Notes: a model not told the origin generated them from the letters alone. Shown: positions 48,707 to 57,902, counted from the first letter of the stretch. The stretch is 64,000 bases of DNA from Ensifer sp. IC4062 (GCF_020193575.1 NZ_JADYVD010000022.1:1-64000); one strand, 5' to 3'. A program made the numbers and translations.

Positions 48707-49064
48707 GTGTCCTCCCATCCGCCGTCATTCTCCCGAAGGCGGGAAGGCGCCGGAAGCGGGCGCCGCCTGGGACTTGGGCATCGGAGATCGCAAAGCCGAC
48801 GGCGCGTTGGATTTCACGGCCGCGTGATGCATGAAGATGGCATTTTTTAGCCACAGTGTCAGCAGCTTGCAAGGATTGCGAGCGCAGGTTCAGACGAATT
48901 GGGCAAGCCCGGCCCGGGAGGAAGCGGACCACCGCACGCACTCCCGCCAGTTCGATGAACGTTCCTGTCAACTCAGCCCCTTCCTGGTACGTTGCGGCAT
49001 GGCGGCACGAAACGCTAAGCCGCCGGCAAAGGTCCCGCTTCGGGCGGCTCACGTCGGGTCGAAC
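48707..49064. other. Intergenic region upstream of ndvB
   Basis: 358 bp without a credible gene. It must hold the ndvB promoter on the minus strand; a perfect minus-strand TTGACA lies at 48971-48966 but has no acceptable -10 at the right distance. Confidence 0.35.
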
Positions 49065-49958
49065 TCAACCGACCTGTTCGGCAATCCATTCCCTGAAAGC
49101 GAGGCTGATCGGGTTTTCACGTTTGCCCTCCGGGACGGCGAGATAATAACTGTTTTCGGTCTGCATCGGTCGATCGAGAACGATCCGCAGCGTGCCTGCG
49201 GCGAGTTCCTGCTCGATCAGATAGCGAGGCAAAAGGGCAAAACCGAGACCTGCGGTTGCCGCTTCGATCACCATCGAGAATTGGTCGAAGCGGTTGCCGC
49301 GGTAGGCGCCATGTCCGTCCACTCCATTTGTCTCGAACCAATGCGCCCAGAGCTTCGGGCGCGTGGCGAGATGGAGGAGCGGACCGCCGCCGATATCCTC
49401 CGGCACCTCGACCGGATTGGCCGTGAGTAGCGACGGGCTGGCAGCCGGAACGATGACTTCGCTGCAGAGATAGCTGCAGGTCGCGCGCGCCCAAACCGGC
49501 TGGCCGTAATGGATGGCCAGATCGAAATTCTGCTCGTCGAAATCGAACGGCGCCGAGCGCGAGGCAATATTGAGAACGGTGCCCGGATGGCGTCTCAGGA
49601 AATCGGGCAGGCGCGGCACGAGCCAGCGGCTGCCAAAGGTCGGCAGCGATGCGATTGAGAGCGTCGAGTCGGCGCGTGCCGAAGCCATGGCTCGCACCAT
49701 CAATTCCTCGGTTTGGTGCAGCAGCCGCCGGACTTCCGGCAAAAACTTCTGCCCGGCGTCGGAAAGGATGACCCGCTGGCGGACGCGTTCGAAGAGCAGG
49801 ACGCCGAGCTGGGTTTCGAGGTCCTTGATCTGCCGGCTGACGGCGCTTTGCGTAAGGTTGAGCTCGGCCGCGGCCTGGGTAAAGCTGCCATGGCGCGCGG
49901 CGCATTCGAAGGCCTGCAGCGTCGTCACGTCAGGAACCAGTCGTCGGCTTAACTTCAT
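49065..49958 (-). CDS. LysR-family regulator (GcvA-like)
   Basis: 297 residues. HTH: VTTLQAFECAARHGSFTQAAAELNLTQSAVSRQIKDLETQLGVLLFERVRQRVILSDAG. The ligand-binding domain has the GcvA-type features SLPTFGSRWLVPRLPDFLRRHPG and FDLAIHYG, and ends AFREWIAEQ. It is divergent from hglS and the following catabolic genes, so it probably controls them, with 2-oxoadipate or aminoadipate as a possible inducer. This is inference from position. A T-N11-A dyad lies in the shared promoter region. Confidence 0.9.
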   Translation of the reverse strand: MKLSRRLVPDVTTLQAFECAARHGSFTQAAAELNLTQSAVSRQIKDLETQLGVLLFERVRQRVILSDAGQKFLPEVRRLLHQTEELMVRAMASARADSTLSIASLPTFGSRWLVPRLPDFLRRHPGTVLNIASRSAPFDFDEQNFDLAIHYGQPVWARATCSYLCSEVIVPAASPSLLTANPVEVPEDIGGGPLLHLATRPKLWAHWFETNGVDGHGAYRGNRFDQFSMVIEAATAGLGFALLPRYLIEQELAAGTLRIVLDRPMQTENSYYLAVPEGKRENPISLAFREWIAEQVG

Positions 49959-50009
49959 TCCGGCCTCGCATCAACATAGTCAGAAGCAGCGCGATCCAAG
50001 GCCGCTCTG

Positions 50010-50026
50010 TTCGGATATGATCAGAA
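50010..50026. promoter_or_regulatory. Candidate LysR-type operator (T-N11-A)
   Basis: TTC-N11-GAA in the 113-bp region between the LysR gene and hglS, 46 bp before the hglS start. It fits the general LysR-type binding pattern; weak on its own but well placed. Confidence 0.4.
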
Positions 50027-50071
50027 ATAAGAATGACCTTGTCCTTCACCCTTAGCGCGAGGCGAGCCGCA

Positions 50072-51472
50072 GTGAAAGAGAATAGTTTCGTATCCGCCGA
50101 CGAGATCCGCTCGGCCTTCTCCGCCGCCATGTCGGTCATGTACCGCGAGGAGGTGCCGGCCTACGGCACGCTCATGGAACTGGTGGCGAAGGTCAACGCC
50201 GATACGCTTTTGGCGGACGCGACCTTGAAGGACCGCCTGGAGGCGACCGACTCGCTCGACCGCATCTCGGAGGAACGCCACGGGGCGGTTCGCCTTGGCA
50301 CGCCGGCCGAACTTGCGATGATGCGCCGCCTCTTCGCCGTCATGGGCATGTATCCGGTCGGCTATTACGACCTTTCGACCGCCGGCGTGCCGGTCCACTC
50401 GACCGCCTTCCGGCCGGTCGGCGATGCCGCGTTGAAGCGCAATCCCTTCCGCGTCTTCACCTCGCTGCTGAGGCTGGACCTCATCGCCGACGAGATCCTG
50501 CGTGCCGAGGCGGAAGCGATTCTGCGCGAGCGCCGGATCTTCACCTCCGCCGCGATTGAGCTTGCCGAGAAGGCCGAGCGTGACGGTGGGCTAGACAAGG
50601 CCGATGCCGAGCGATTCGTCGCCGAGGTACTCGAAACGTTCCGCTGGCACGACAGGGCCAACGTCGGCGCGGATATGTACAAGCGCCTGCACGACGCGCA
50701 CCGTCTGATCGCCGACGTCGTCTCCTTCAAGGGACCGCACATCAACCACCTGACGCCGCGCACACTCGACATCGACAAAGTCCAGGCGCTGATGCCCGAA
50801 TATGGCATAGCCCCCAAGGCCGTGGTTGAAGGACCACCGAGCCGGAAGTGCCCGATCCTGCTTCGCCAGACGTCTTTCAAGGCGCTCGAGGAGCCCGTCT
50901 CCTTCCGCGACACCGACAGTGGCTGGAAGGCCGGCTCGCACACGGCCCGCTTCGGCGAGATCGAACAGCGCGGCATCGCGCTGACGCCGAAGGGGCGCAG
51001 TCTCTACGACCGGCTGCTCGACGAATCGCGGAAGATCGTGCGGCCTGCAGCCGACGGCTCCAACGCGAAGCAATACGAAGCAGCCCTTGCCCAGGCCTTC
51101 GCAGCCTTTCCCGACAGTTGGGCGGAGATCCGTGAAGCCGGGCTCGGCTATTTCAGCTATTCTCTGACCAAAAAGGGCCGACAGACGAAGCTCGCCGGAA
51201 GTCGTGACCTCGACACGCTGATCGCCGACGGCCTCGTTGCCTTCGATCCGATCGTCTACGAGGACTTCCTTCCGGTCAGCGCTGCCGGTATCTTCCAGTC
51301 GAACCTCGGTGACGGCGCTCAGCAGGAATTCGTTGCAAGTCCGAACCAGAAGCGCTTTGAGGCCGATCTTGGTGTCGCCGTCCTCAACGAGTTCGATCAC
51401 TATGCCGGTATCGAACAGGCCTCGATCGAAAGCTGCCTTCAGGCGCTCTCGGCGGCGATGGCAGCGGAATGA
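50072..51472 (+). CDS. hglS: 2-oxoadipate dioxygenase/decarboxylase (HglS, DUF1338)
   Basis: 466 residues from GTG 50072 (MKENSFVSADEIRSAFSAAMSVMYREEVPAYG), which aligns with family starts; ATG 50033 would add 13 unrelated residues. VOC-like iron enzyme: the metal positions His70 (SEERHGAVR), His226 (KGPHINHL) and Glu296 (ARFGEIEQ), and substrate positions Arg74 and Val402-Ser403 match those I recall for Pseudomonas putida HglS. That enzyme converts 2-oxoadipate with O2 to D-2-hydroxyglutarate in lysine breakdown. The next genes encode a matching dehydrogenase, an ALDH7 and an aminotransferase, which supports this function. Confidence 0.88.
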   Translation: MKENSFVSADEIRSAFSAAMSVMYREEVPAYGTLMELVAKVNADTLLADATLKDRLEATDSLDRISEERHGAVRLGTPAELAMMRRLFAVMGMYPVGYYDLSTAGVPVHSTAFRPVGDAALKRNPFRVFTSLLRLDLIADEILRAEAEAILRERRIFTSAAIELAEKAERDGGLDKADAERFVAEVLETFRWHDRANVGADMYKRLHDAHRLIADVVSFKGPHINHLTPRTLDIDKVQALMPEYGIAPKAVVEGPPSRKCPILLRQTSFKALEEPVSFRDTDSGWKAGSHTARFGEIEQRGIALTPKGRSLYDRLLDESRKIVRPAADGSNAKQYEAALAQAFAAFPDSWAEIREAGLGYFSYSLTKKGRQTKLAGSRDLDTLIADGLVAFDPIVYEDFLPVSAAGIFQSNLGDGAQQEFVASPNQKRFEADLGVAVLNEFDHYAGIEQASIESCLQALSAAMAAE

Positions 51473-51482
51473 AACGCCAACG

Positions 51483-52904
51483 ATGATTGCACAGGAACAT
51501 ACCGACGCGTTGACGAAGGTCCTTGGCGACAAGGGCGTCGTCACGCGCCACGAGGACATGGAAGCCTACGAGACCGGGGCGCGTTACGACCGTGGCAGCG
51601 CGGCTGCAGTGCTGCGCCCGGCGACGACGGCGGAGGTTTCCGCAGCCGTTTCCTATTGCGTCCGCAACGGCATCGCCCTCATCCCGCAATCCGGCAATAC
51701 CGGTCTCGTCTCGGGCTCGACGCCGGACGCCTCCGGCAGTGAAGTCCTTCTGAGCCTCGACCGGCTGACGCGCCAGTTTGCGCTCGATCTCGACAATCGC
51801 TCGGTTCGCGTCGACGCAGGCATCCGCCTGTCCGAGCTCAACCGACGGCTGGAGGAACAGGGCCTGTTCTTCCCGATCGACCTTGGCGCCGATCCGCGCA
51901 TCGGCGGCATGATCGCGACCAACACCGGCGGTTCACGCTTCCTGAAATACGGCGACGTGCGCCGCAACACGCTGGGCATGAAGGTCGTGCTCGCCGATGA
52001 GGACGGCACCGTTCTCGACCTCGATTGCGACCTGCGCAAGAACAATACCGGCGTCGACTGGAAGCAGATCTTCATCGGCACCTCCGGCGCTTTCGGCATC
52101 ATCACCGAATGCGTGCTCAATCTCGAGCGGGTGCCGAAACAGACGGCGACGGCTTTCCTCGTCCCGGCGAGCGGCGCCCATGTGCTGCCGCTGCTGAATG
52201 CGATGGAAGAGCGGCTTGGCACCAACCTTTCCGCTTTCGAAGGCATGTCGAAGAACGCGATCGCAGCCACCTTCGCTCATGTGCCGTCGCTGAAGAATCC
52301 CTTCCAGGGCGGCAATGTCCCCGGCTATGTGATTCTCGCCGAAATATGCCGGACCTGGGCGCCGCGCGAGGGTGAACAGTCGCTCGACGCCGTCCTCGAA
52401 GAGGTGCTCGCCGAAATCTGGGAACTCGAAGAAGCACCGCTCGCCGACGCCTTCGTCGGTCCGCCGCACGAGATCTGGGCGCTTCGCCATGCGCTTTCCG
52501 AGGGCGTGAAGCACCTCGGCAAGTTGATCGCCTTCGATCTTTCCTTCCGCAGAGGTGATATCATGGCCTTCTGCGACCATATGAAGGCCGAGATGCCCGA
52601 CAAGTTTCCGGGCATCACCGTTTGCGATTTCGGCCATATCGGCGACGGTGGCGTGCATTTCAATCTTGTCGTGGCAAAGAACAGCCCGCTAATGACCGAC
52701 TCGAGCTTCGAACAGCGGTTGCGCGAATGGGTCTTCGCGGTAGCTGTCGAGCAATATGGCGGCAGCTTCAGCGCCGAACATGCGATCGGCCGGCGGAACC
52801 AGGCCTTCTACGATTTCTACACGCCGGAAAAACTGAAAGAGATGGCCGGCGGCCTGAAAACACTTACATCGCCGGGAAAACTCGGCAGCGTGCGTTTTGG
52901 TTGA
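51483..52904 (+). CDS. FAD-linked oxidoreductase, probable D-2-hydroxyglutarate dehydrogenase
   Basis: 473 residues from ATG 51483, 10 bp after hglS. N-terminal FAD-binding (PCMH) domain: AAVLRPATTAEVSAAVSYC, PQSGNTGLVSGSTPD, GADPRIGGMIATNTGGSRFLKYG, GTSGAFGIITECVL. C-terminal FAD-oxidase domain ends with HIGDGGVHFNLVV and SFSAEHAIGRRN, the metal/substrate histidine motifs of the D-2-hydroxyacid dehydrogenases. The product of HglS is D-2-hydroxyglutarate, so oxidation to 2-oxoglutarate is the most likely reaction. D-lactate or glycolate are alternatives that sequence alone cannot exclude. Confidence 0.85.
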   Translation: MIAQEHTDALTKVLGDKGVVTRHEDMEAYETGARYDRGSAAAVLRPATTAEVSAAVSYCVRNGIALIPQSGNTGLVSGSTPDASGSEVLLSLDRLTRQFALDLDNRSVRVDAGIRLSELNRRLEEQGLFFPIDLGADPRIGGMIATNTGGSRFLKYGDVRRNTLGMKVVLADEDGTVLDLDCDLRKNNTGVDWKQIFIGTSGAFGIITECVLNLERVPKQTATAFLVPASGAHVLPLLNAMEERLGTNLSAFEGMSKNAIAATFAHVPSLKNPFQGGNVPGYVILAEICRTWAPREGEQSLDAVLEEVLAEIWELEEAPLADAFVGPPHEIWALRHALSEGVKHLGKLIAFDLSFRRGDIMAFCDHMKAEMPDKFPGITVCDFGHIGDGGVHFNLVVAKNSPLMTDSSFEQRLREWVFAVAVEQYGGSFSAEHAIGRRNQAFYDFYTPEKLKEMAGGLKTLTSPGKLGSVRFG

Positions 52905-52990
52905 ACCCGTGGGATGAGCAAAAGTGTGAAGCGGTTTTCCGCCCGCATCCCGCGCAACCAACAAATGAGACAAAACGGGAGTCAGTTGAG

Positions 52991-54523
52991 ATGAACATTG
53001 CAACCAAGAAAGTCGACGTCGCCAAGGAGGCCGCCGCCCTCCTCGACAAGATGGGCGTCGCCCGCGAACTTTATGTTGGCGGCGAAATGCCGTCTTACAG
53101 CCCGGTCACCGGCGAACAGATTGCAAGCCTCAAGACGGTCTCGGCCACCGAAGCCGCGGCCCGGATCGAAAGGGCTAACGAGGCGTTCCGCGCCTGGCGG
53201 CTCGTTCCGGCGCCGAAGCGCGGCGAGCTCGTTCGCCTGCTCGGCGAGGAGCTGCGCGCCTTCAAGGCCGACCTTGGCCGCCTAGTCTCGCTCGAAGCCG
53301 GCAAGATCCCGTCGGAAGGGCTCGGCGAAGTGCAGGAAATGATCGACATCTGCGATTTCGCCGTCGGTCTTTCCCGACAGCTTTATGGTCTGACCATCGC
53401 CACCGAACGCCCGGGCCACCGCATGATGGAAACCTGGCATCCGCTCGGCGTCGTCGGTATCATCTCCGCCTTTAACTTCCCGGTCGCCGTCTGGTCGTGG
53501 AATGCAGCGCTGGCGCTTGTCTGCGGCAATGCCGTGGTCTGGAAGCCGTCGGAAAAGACGCCGCTCACCGCGCTTGCATCGCAAGCGATCCTCGAACGCG
53601 CGCTCGCCCGCTTCGGCGATGCGCCCGAAGGCCTGTCGCAGGTGCTGATCGGCGACCGCGCGATCGGCGAAGTGCTTGTCGATCACCCGAAGGTCCCGCT
53701 CGTCTCGGCCACCGGTTCGACCCGCATGGGCCGCGAAGTCGGCCCGCGTCTTGCGAAGCGCTTCGCCCGTTCCATCCTCGAACTCGGCGGCAATAATGCC
53801 GGCATCGTCTGCCCGTCGGCCGATCTCGACATGGCGCTCCGCGCCATCGCCTTCGGCGCCATGGGCACCGCCGGCCAGCGTTGCACGACGCTGCGCCGCC
53901 TCTTCGTCCATGAAAGCGTCTACGACCAGCTCGTACCGCGCCTGAAAAAGGCCTACCAATCTGTTTCCGTCGGCAACCCGCTTGAGACGTCGGCTCTCGT
54001 CGGTCCGCTCGTCGACAAGACCGCCTTCGACAACATGCAGAAGGCGATCACGGAGGCGAAGGCCCATGGAGGTGCCGTCACCGGCGGCGAACGCGTCGAA
54101 CTCGGGCATGAGAATGGCTACTACGTGAAGCCGGCGCTCGTCGAAATGCCGAAGCAGGACGGGCCGGTGCTCGAAGAGACCTTCGCCCCGATCCTCTATG
54201 TCATGAAGTACAGCGATTTCGACGCCGCGCTCGCCGATCACAATGCGGTTGCGGCCGGGCTTTCGTCGTCGATCTTCACCCGCGACATGCAGGAATCGGA
54301 ACGTTTCCTCGCAGCCGATGGGTCGGACTGCGGCATCGCCAACGTCAATATCGGCACCTCCGGTGCGGAAATCGGCGGCGCCTTCGGCGGTGAGAAGGAA
54401 ACGGGCGGCGGCCGTGAATCCGGCTCCGACGCCTGGAAGGCCTATATGCGCCGCGCCACCAACACGATCAACTATTCGAAGGCTCTGCCGCTGGCGCAGG
54501 GCGTCTCGTTCGACATCGAATAA
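52991..54523 (+). CDS. amaB: Aldehyde dehydrogenase, ALDH7 (aminoadipate semialdehyde) type
   Basis: 510 residues. ALDH motifs: SAFNFPVAVWSWN, GNAVVWKPSEKTPLT, the general base Glu in ELGGNNAG (about 264) and the catalytic Cys in GTAGQRCTTLRR (about 298). The C-terminal NIGTSGAEIGGAFGGEKETGGGRESGSD is the ALDH7 (antiquitin) hallmark. ALDH7 enzymes oxidise 2-aminoadipate-6-semialdehyde to 2-aminoadipate in lysine catabolism (AmaB in Pseudomonas). It follows the dehydrogenase by 86 bp and precedes aatB, so it fits the pathway upstream of HglS. Confidence 0.87.
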   Translation: MNIATKKVDVAKEAAALLDKMGVARELYVGGEMPSYSPVTGEQIASLKTVSATEAAARIERANEAFRAWRLVPAPKRGELVRLLGEELRAFKADLGRLVSLEAGKIPSEGLGEVQEMIDICDFAVGLSRQLYGLTIATERPGHRMMETWHPLGVVGIISAFNFPVAVWSWNAALALVCGNAVVWKPSEKTPLTALASQAILERALARFGDAPEGLSQVLIGDRAIGEVLVDHPKVPLVSATGSTRMGREVGPRLAKRFARSILELGGNNAGIVCPSADLDMALRAIAFGAMGTAGQRCTTLRRLFVHESVYDQLVPRLKKAYQSVSVGNPLETSALVGPLVDKTAFDNMQKAITEAKAHGGAVTGGERVELGHENGYYVKPALVEMPKQDGPVLEETFAPILYVMKYSDFDAALADHNAVAAGLSSSIFTRDMQESERFLAADGSDCGIANVNIGTSGAEIGGAFGGEKETGGGRESGSDAWKAYMRRATNTINYSKALPLAQGVSFDIE

Positions 54524-54540
54524 GCGAATAGGATCGATCC

Positions 54541-55803
54541 ATGACCATCAATACAACGGTCAAGGAGGCGGGCTTTCTGCCCGCCTCGCGGATCGCCTCG
54601 ATCGGCGTTTCCGAAATTCTGAAGATCGGCGCACGCGCCAACGCCATGAAGCGCGACGGCAAGCCGGTGATCATCCTCGGCGCCGGCGAGCCGGACTTCG
54701 ATACGCCGGACCACGTCAAGCAGGCGGCCTGGCAAGCGATCCAGCGCGGCGAGACGAAATATACGGCGCTCGACGGCACGCCGGAGCTTAAGAAAGCGAT
54801 CCGCGAGAAGTTCCAGCGCGAGAACGGCCTCGTCTACGAAATGGACGAGATCACGGTCGCCACCGGCGCCAAGCAGATCCTGTTCAACGCCATGATGGCG
54901 TCGATCAATCCCGGCGACGAGGTGATCATCCCGACGCCCTACTGGACCTCCTATTCGGACATCGTCCAGATCTGCGCAGGCAAGCCGGTCTTGATCGCAT
55001 GCGATGCATCATCAGGTTTCCGCCTCACCGCCGATAAGCTCGAAGCGGCGATCACGCCGAAGACGCGCTGGGTGTTCCTCAACTCGCCCTCGAACCCATC
55101 CGGCGCCGCCTACAGCGCCGCCGACTACCGGCCGCTGCTCGACGCTCTTCTCAAGTACCCGCATGTCTGGCTGCTCGTCGACGACATGTACGAGCACATC
55201 GTCTATGACGGCTTCCGCTTCGTCACACCGGCACAACTCGAGCCCCGCCTCAAAGAGCGCACGCTCACCGTCAACGGCGTATCGAAGGCCTATGCCATGA
55301 CCGGCTGGCGGATCGGCTATGCCGGGGGCCCACGCGAGCTGATCAAGGCGATGGCCGTCGTGCAGAGCCAGGCGACCTCCTGCCCGTCCTCCGTAAGCCA
55401 GGCGACCTCCTGCCCGTCCTCCGTAAGCCAGGCGGCCTCCGTTGCGGCGTTGACCGGTCCGCAGGATTTCCTGAAGGAACGCACCGCAAGCTTCCAGCGC
55501 CGCCGCGATCTCGTCGTCAGCGGGCTGAACGCCATCGACCGTCTCGATTGCCGTGTTCCGGAAGGTGCCTTCTACACCTTCTCCGGCTGCGCCGGCATGC
55601 TCGGCAAGGTGACGCCATCGGGCAAGATGATCGAAACCGATGCGGACTTCTGCGCCTACCTGCTCGACGACGCGCATGTCGCCGTTGTTCCGGGCTCCGC
55701 CTTCGGTCTTTCGCCCTTCTTCCGCATCTCCTATGCGACCTCGGAAGCGGAACTTACGGAAGCGCTGGAGCGCATTGCCGCCGCCTGCGCTCGGCTTTCT
55801 TGA
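54541..55803 (+). CDS. aatB: Class I aspartate aminotransferase AatB, with internal duplication
   Basis: 420 residues. Fold-type I aminotransferase: ILGAGEPDFDTPDHVKQAAW, TVATGAKQILFNAMMA, NSPSNPSGAAY, and PLP lysine in NGVSKAYAMTGWRIGYAGGP (about 249). AatB of S. meliloti, by my recollection, is 410 residues. Here residues 276-285 and 286-295 are the same ten residues, SQATSCPSSV, from a 30-bp tandem duplication at 55366-55425. The insertion sits in the segment after the PLP lysine that contacts the active site, so activity could be altered. In this setting it may convert 2-aminoadipate to 2-oxoadipate; aspartate is the other candidate. Confidence 0.9.
   Translation: MTINTTVKEAGFLPASRIASIGVSEILKIGARANAMKRDGKPVIILGAGEPDFDTPDHVKQAAWQAIQRGETKYTALDGTPELKKAIREKFQRENGLVYEMDEITVATGAKQILFNAMMASINPGDEVIIPTPYWTSYSDIVQICAGKPVLIACDASSGFRLTADKLEAAITPKTRWVFLNSPSNPSGAAYSAADYRPLLDALLKYPHVWLLVDDMYEHIVYDGFRFVTPAQLEPRLKERTLTVNGVSKAYAMTGWRIGYAGGPRELIKAMAVVQSQATSCPSSVSQATSCPSSVSQAASVAALTGPQDFLKERTASFQRRRDLVVSGLNAIDRLDCRVPEGAFYTFSGCAGMLGKVTPSGKMIETDADFCAYLLDDAHVAVVPGSAFGLSPFFRISYATSEAELTEALERIAAACARLS
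55366..55425 (+). repeat. 30-bp in-frame tandem duplication inside aatB
   Basis: Two identical 30-bp units, 55366-55395 and 55396-55425, followed by a partial third match to 55440 with one change (GGCGGCC against GGCGACC). Identity is complete, so the event is recent or an assembly artefact. Confidence 0.95.
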
Positions 55804-55849
55804 GTCGGGCGAAAGAGGCGCGAAAAAAGGCCCCTCCCCAACACACACC

Positions 55850-56398
55850 TCAAAACGTCGGTGGCGTGCAGGCGCTGATCACCTCGCACGGCACCGGCCC
55901 GACGCAACGGAAGCGGTGCGGCCGGCGGCTTTCGAAATAATAGGCGTCGCCCGGCCCGAGAATGCGCCGCTCGTCATCGACGGTCACCTCCAGCCGCCCG
56001 GAAAGCACGATGCCGCCCTCCTCGCCCTCGTGCACCAAGGGCACCTTGCCGGTGTCCGCCCCGGGTTGATAGCACTCCTTCAATATCTGCAGGCTGCGGC
56101 CGAAGAGATTGTCGCCGATCTGGCGGTAGGAAATCGGACCCTTGCCGATCTCGACCAGTTCCTCTGCCGCGTAAAAGGCCTTGCGGGACTTTTCCGGTTC
56201 GAAGGAGAAGAACTCCGCGAGCCCGATCGGAATGCCGTCGAGAATGCGCTTCAGGGCGCCGACCGACGGATTCGAGGCATTGGACTCGATCAGCGAGATT
56301 GTGGAGTTGGTGACGCCCGCCCGCTTCGCAAGTTCGCGCTGGGAGAGATTGTGCATCAGCCGCACATGGCGCAGGCGGTTGCCGATATCGACGGTCAT
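55850..56398 (-). CDS. XRE-cupin transcriptional regulator (PuuR-like)
   Basis: 182 residues. N-terminal XRE helix-turn-helix: IGNRLRHVRLMHNLSQRELAKRAGVTNSTISLIESNASNPSVGALKRILDGI. C-terminal cupin: VPLVHEGEEGGIVLSGRLEVTVDDERRILGPGDAYYFESRRPHRF. PuuR-type proteins repress polyamine or omega-amino-acid catabolic genes and sense the substrate in the cupin. It is divergent from the class III aminotransferase gene at 56543, its most likely target. Convergent with aatB. Confidence 0.9.
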   Translation of the reverse strand: MTVDIGNRLRHVRLMHNLSQRELAKRAGVTNSTISLIESNASNPSVGALKRILDGIPIGLAEFFSFEPEKSRKAFYAAEELVEIGKGPISYRQIGDNLFGRSLQILKECYQPGADTGKVPLVHEGEEGGIVLSGRLEVTVDDERRILGPGDAYYFESRRPHRFRCVGPVPCEVISACTPPTF

Positions 56399-56542
56399 CG
56401 CAGATCCCGTGTTGACGTTGTTCGGAATATCGAAATTCTACCAAGTCGCCTCTATAAAATACAGTGACTTAGCTGACAGAAGAAAAGGACTTGTTCGGCA
56501 ATCCAAATCATGGCGTCAATCGCGCACCGATAGGAGGATGCC

Positions 56543-57880
56543 ATGGACGCCCACAACAAGCCCAACGCCCCGGTGCTCGACAGCTACTGGATGCCCTTTA
56601 CCGCCAACCGCCAGTTCAAGGCCGCGCCCCGCCTGCTCGCGAGCGCCGAGGGCATGCACTATACCAGCATCGACGGCCGGACGATCCTCGACGGCACCGC
56701 CGGTCTCTGGTGCGTCAATGCCGGCCATGGCCGCCGGCAGATCGCCGCCGCGGTCGAGCGGCAGCTTTCTACGATGGATTTCGCCCCCTCCTTCCAGATG
56801 GGCCACCCGATTGCCTTCGATTTCGCCGAGCGCCTGGCCGAGATCGCGCCCGGCCCGGCTGGCGCTAAGCTCGACCGGGTGTTCTTCACCGGCTCGGGTT
56901 CAGAATCCGTCGACACTGCGCTGAAGATCGCACTCGCCTACCAGCGCTCGATCGGCCAAGGCACGCGCACACGGCTCATCGGCCGCGAGCGCGGCTATCA
57001 TGGTGTCGGCTTCGGCGGCATCTCCGTCGGCGGCATCGTCAACAACCGCCGCGCCTTCCCGCAGCTCCCGGGCTCGGACCATCTGCGCCATACGCATGAC
57101 CCGGCGAAAAACGCCTTCGTCAAGGGGCAACCGGAACATGGCGCCGAGCTTGCCGACGATCTCGAAAGGCTCGTCGCACTGCACGGCGCGGAAACGATTG
57201 CCGCCTGCATCGTCGAACCTGTTGCCGGCTCGACCGGCGTCTTGATTCCGCCGAAGGGCTATCTGGAGCGGCTGCGCGCGATCTGCGACAAGCACGGCAT
57301 TCTCCTGATCTTCGACGAGGTGATCACCGGCTTCGGCCGTCTCGGCGCCACCTTCGCAACCGACTATTTCGGCGTCACCCCGGATCTCGTTACCACCGCC
57401 AAGGGCCTCACCAACGGCGCGATCCCGATGGGCGCGGTCTTTGCGAGCCGCAAGGTGCACGACGCGCTGATGCATGGGCCGGAAGGCCAGATCGAACTTT
57501 TCCACGGCTACACCTATTCCGGCCATCCGGCCGCCTGCGCCGCCGGCATCGCCACGCTCGACATCTATCGCGAAGAAGGCCTGATGACGCGCGCCGCCAA
57601 CCTGCAGGAGGACTGGCATGAGGCGATGCATTCGCTGGAAGGCCTGCCTCATGTGATCGACATCCGCACCATTGGCCTTATCGCCGGCATCGAACTCAAA
57701 TCGCGCGACGGCGCGACGGGCACCCGCGCTTATGACGTCTTCGTCGATTGTTTCGAGAGAGGGCTGCTCATCCGCGTCACCGGCGACATCATCGCCTTCT
57801 CGCCGCCGTTGATCGTCGAGAAGCAGCATTTCGGCGAAATCGTCTCCACCCTCGCCGATGCGCTGAAACGGGTGAAGTAA
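56543..57880 (+). CDS. Class III omega-aminotransferase (omega-amino acid:pyruvate type)
   Basis: 445 residues. Starts VLDSYWMPFTANRQFKAAPRLLASAEGMHYTSIDGRTILDGTAGLWCVNAGHG, the beta-alanine/omega-amino acid:pyruvate aminotransferase N-terminus. PLP-site motifs: GSGSESVDTALKIALAY, RGYHGVGFGGISVGGI, IFDEVITGFGRLG and the lysine in TTAKGLTNGAIPMGAV. Ribosome site AGGAGG precedes ATG 56543. It moves the terminal amino group of beta-alanine, putrescine-type or related compounds to pyruvate. The divergent PuuR-like regulator suggests inducible use of such amines. Confidence 0.9.
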   Translation: MDAHNKPNAPVLDSYWMPFTANRQFKAAPRLLASAEGMHYTSIDGRTILDGTAGLWCVNAGHGRRQIAAAVERQLSTMDFAPSFQMGHPIAFDFAERLAEIAPGPAGAKLDRVFFTGSGSESVDTALKIALAYQRSIGQGTRTRLIGRERGYHGVGFGGISVGGIVNNRRAFPQLPGSDHLRHTHDPAKNAFVKGQPEHGAELADDLERLVALHGAETIAACIVEPVAGSTGVLIPPKGYLERLRAICDKHGILLIFDEVITGFGRLGATFATDYFGVTPDLVTTAKGLTNGAIPMGAVFASRKVHDALMHGPEGQIELFHGYTYSGHPAACAAGIATLDIYREEGLMTRAANLQEDWHEAMHSLEGLPHVIDIRTIGLIAGIELKSRDGATGTRAYDVFVDCFERGLLIRVTGDIIAFSPPLIVEKQHFGEIVSTLADALKRVK

Positions 57881-57902
57881 ACAGGGGTCAAATCTGGCGG
57901 CT

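Noticed and set aside
48966-48971. TTGACA as the -35 box of the ndvB promoter
   Set aside because: No acceptable -10 sequence at 16-19 bp on the minus strand.
55340-55450. CRISPR-like repeat
   Set aside because: The two units are adjacent without spacers and lie inside a coding frame; it is a simple tandem duplication.
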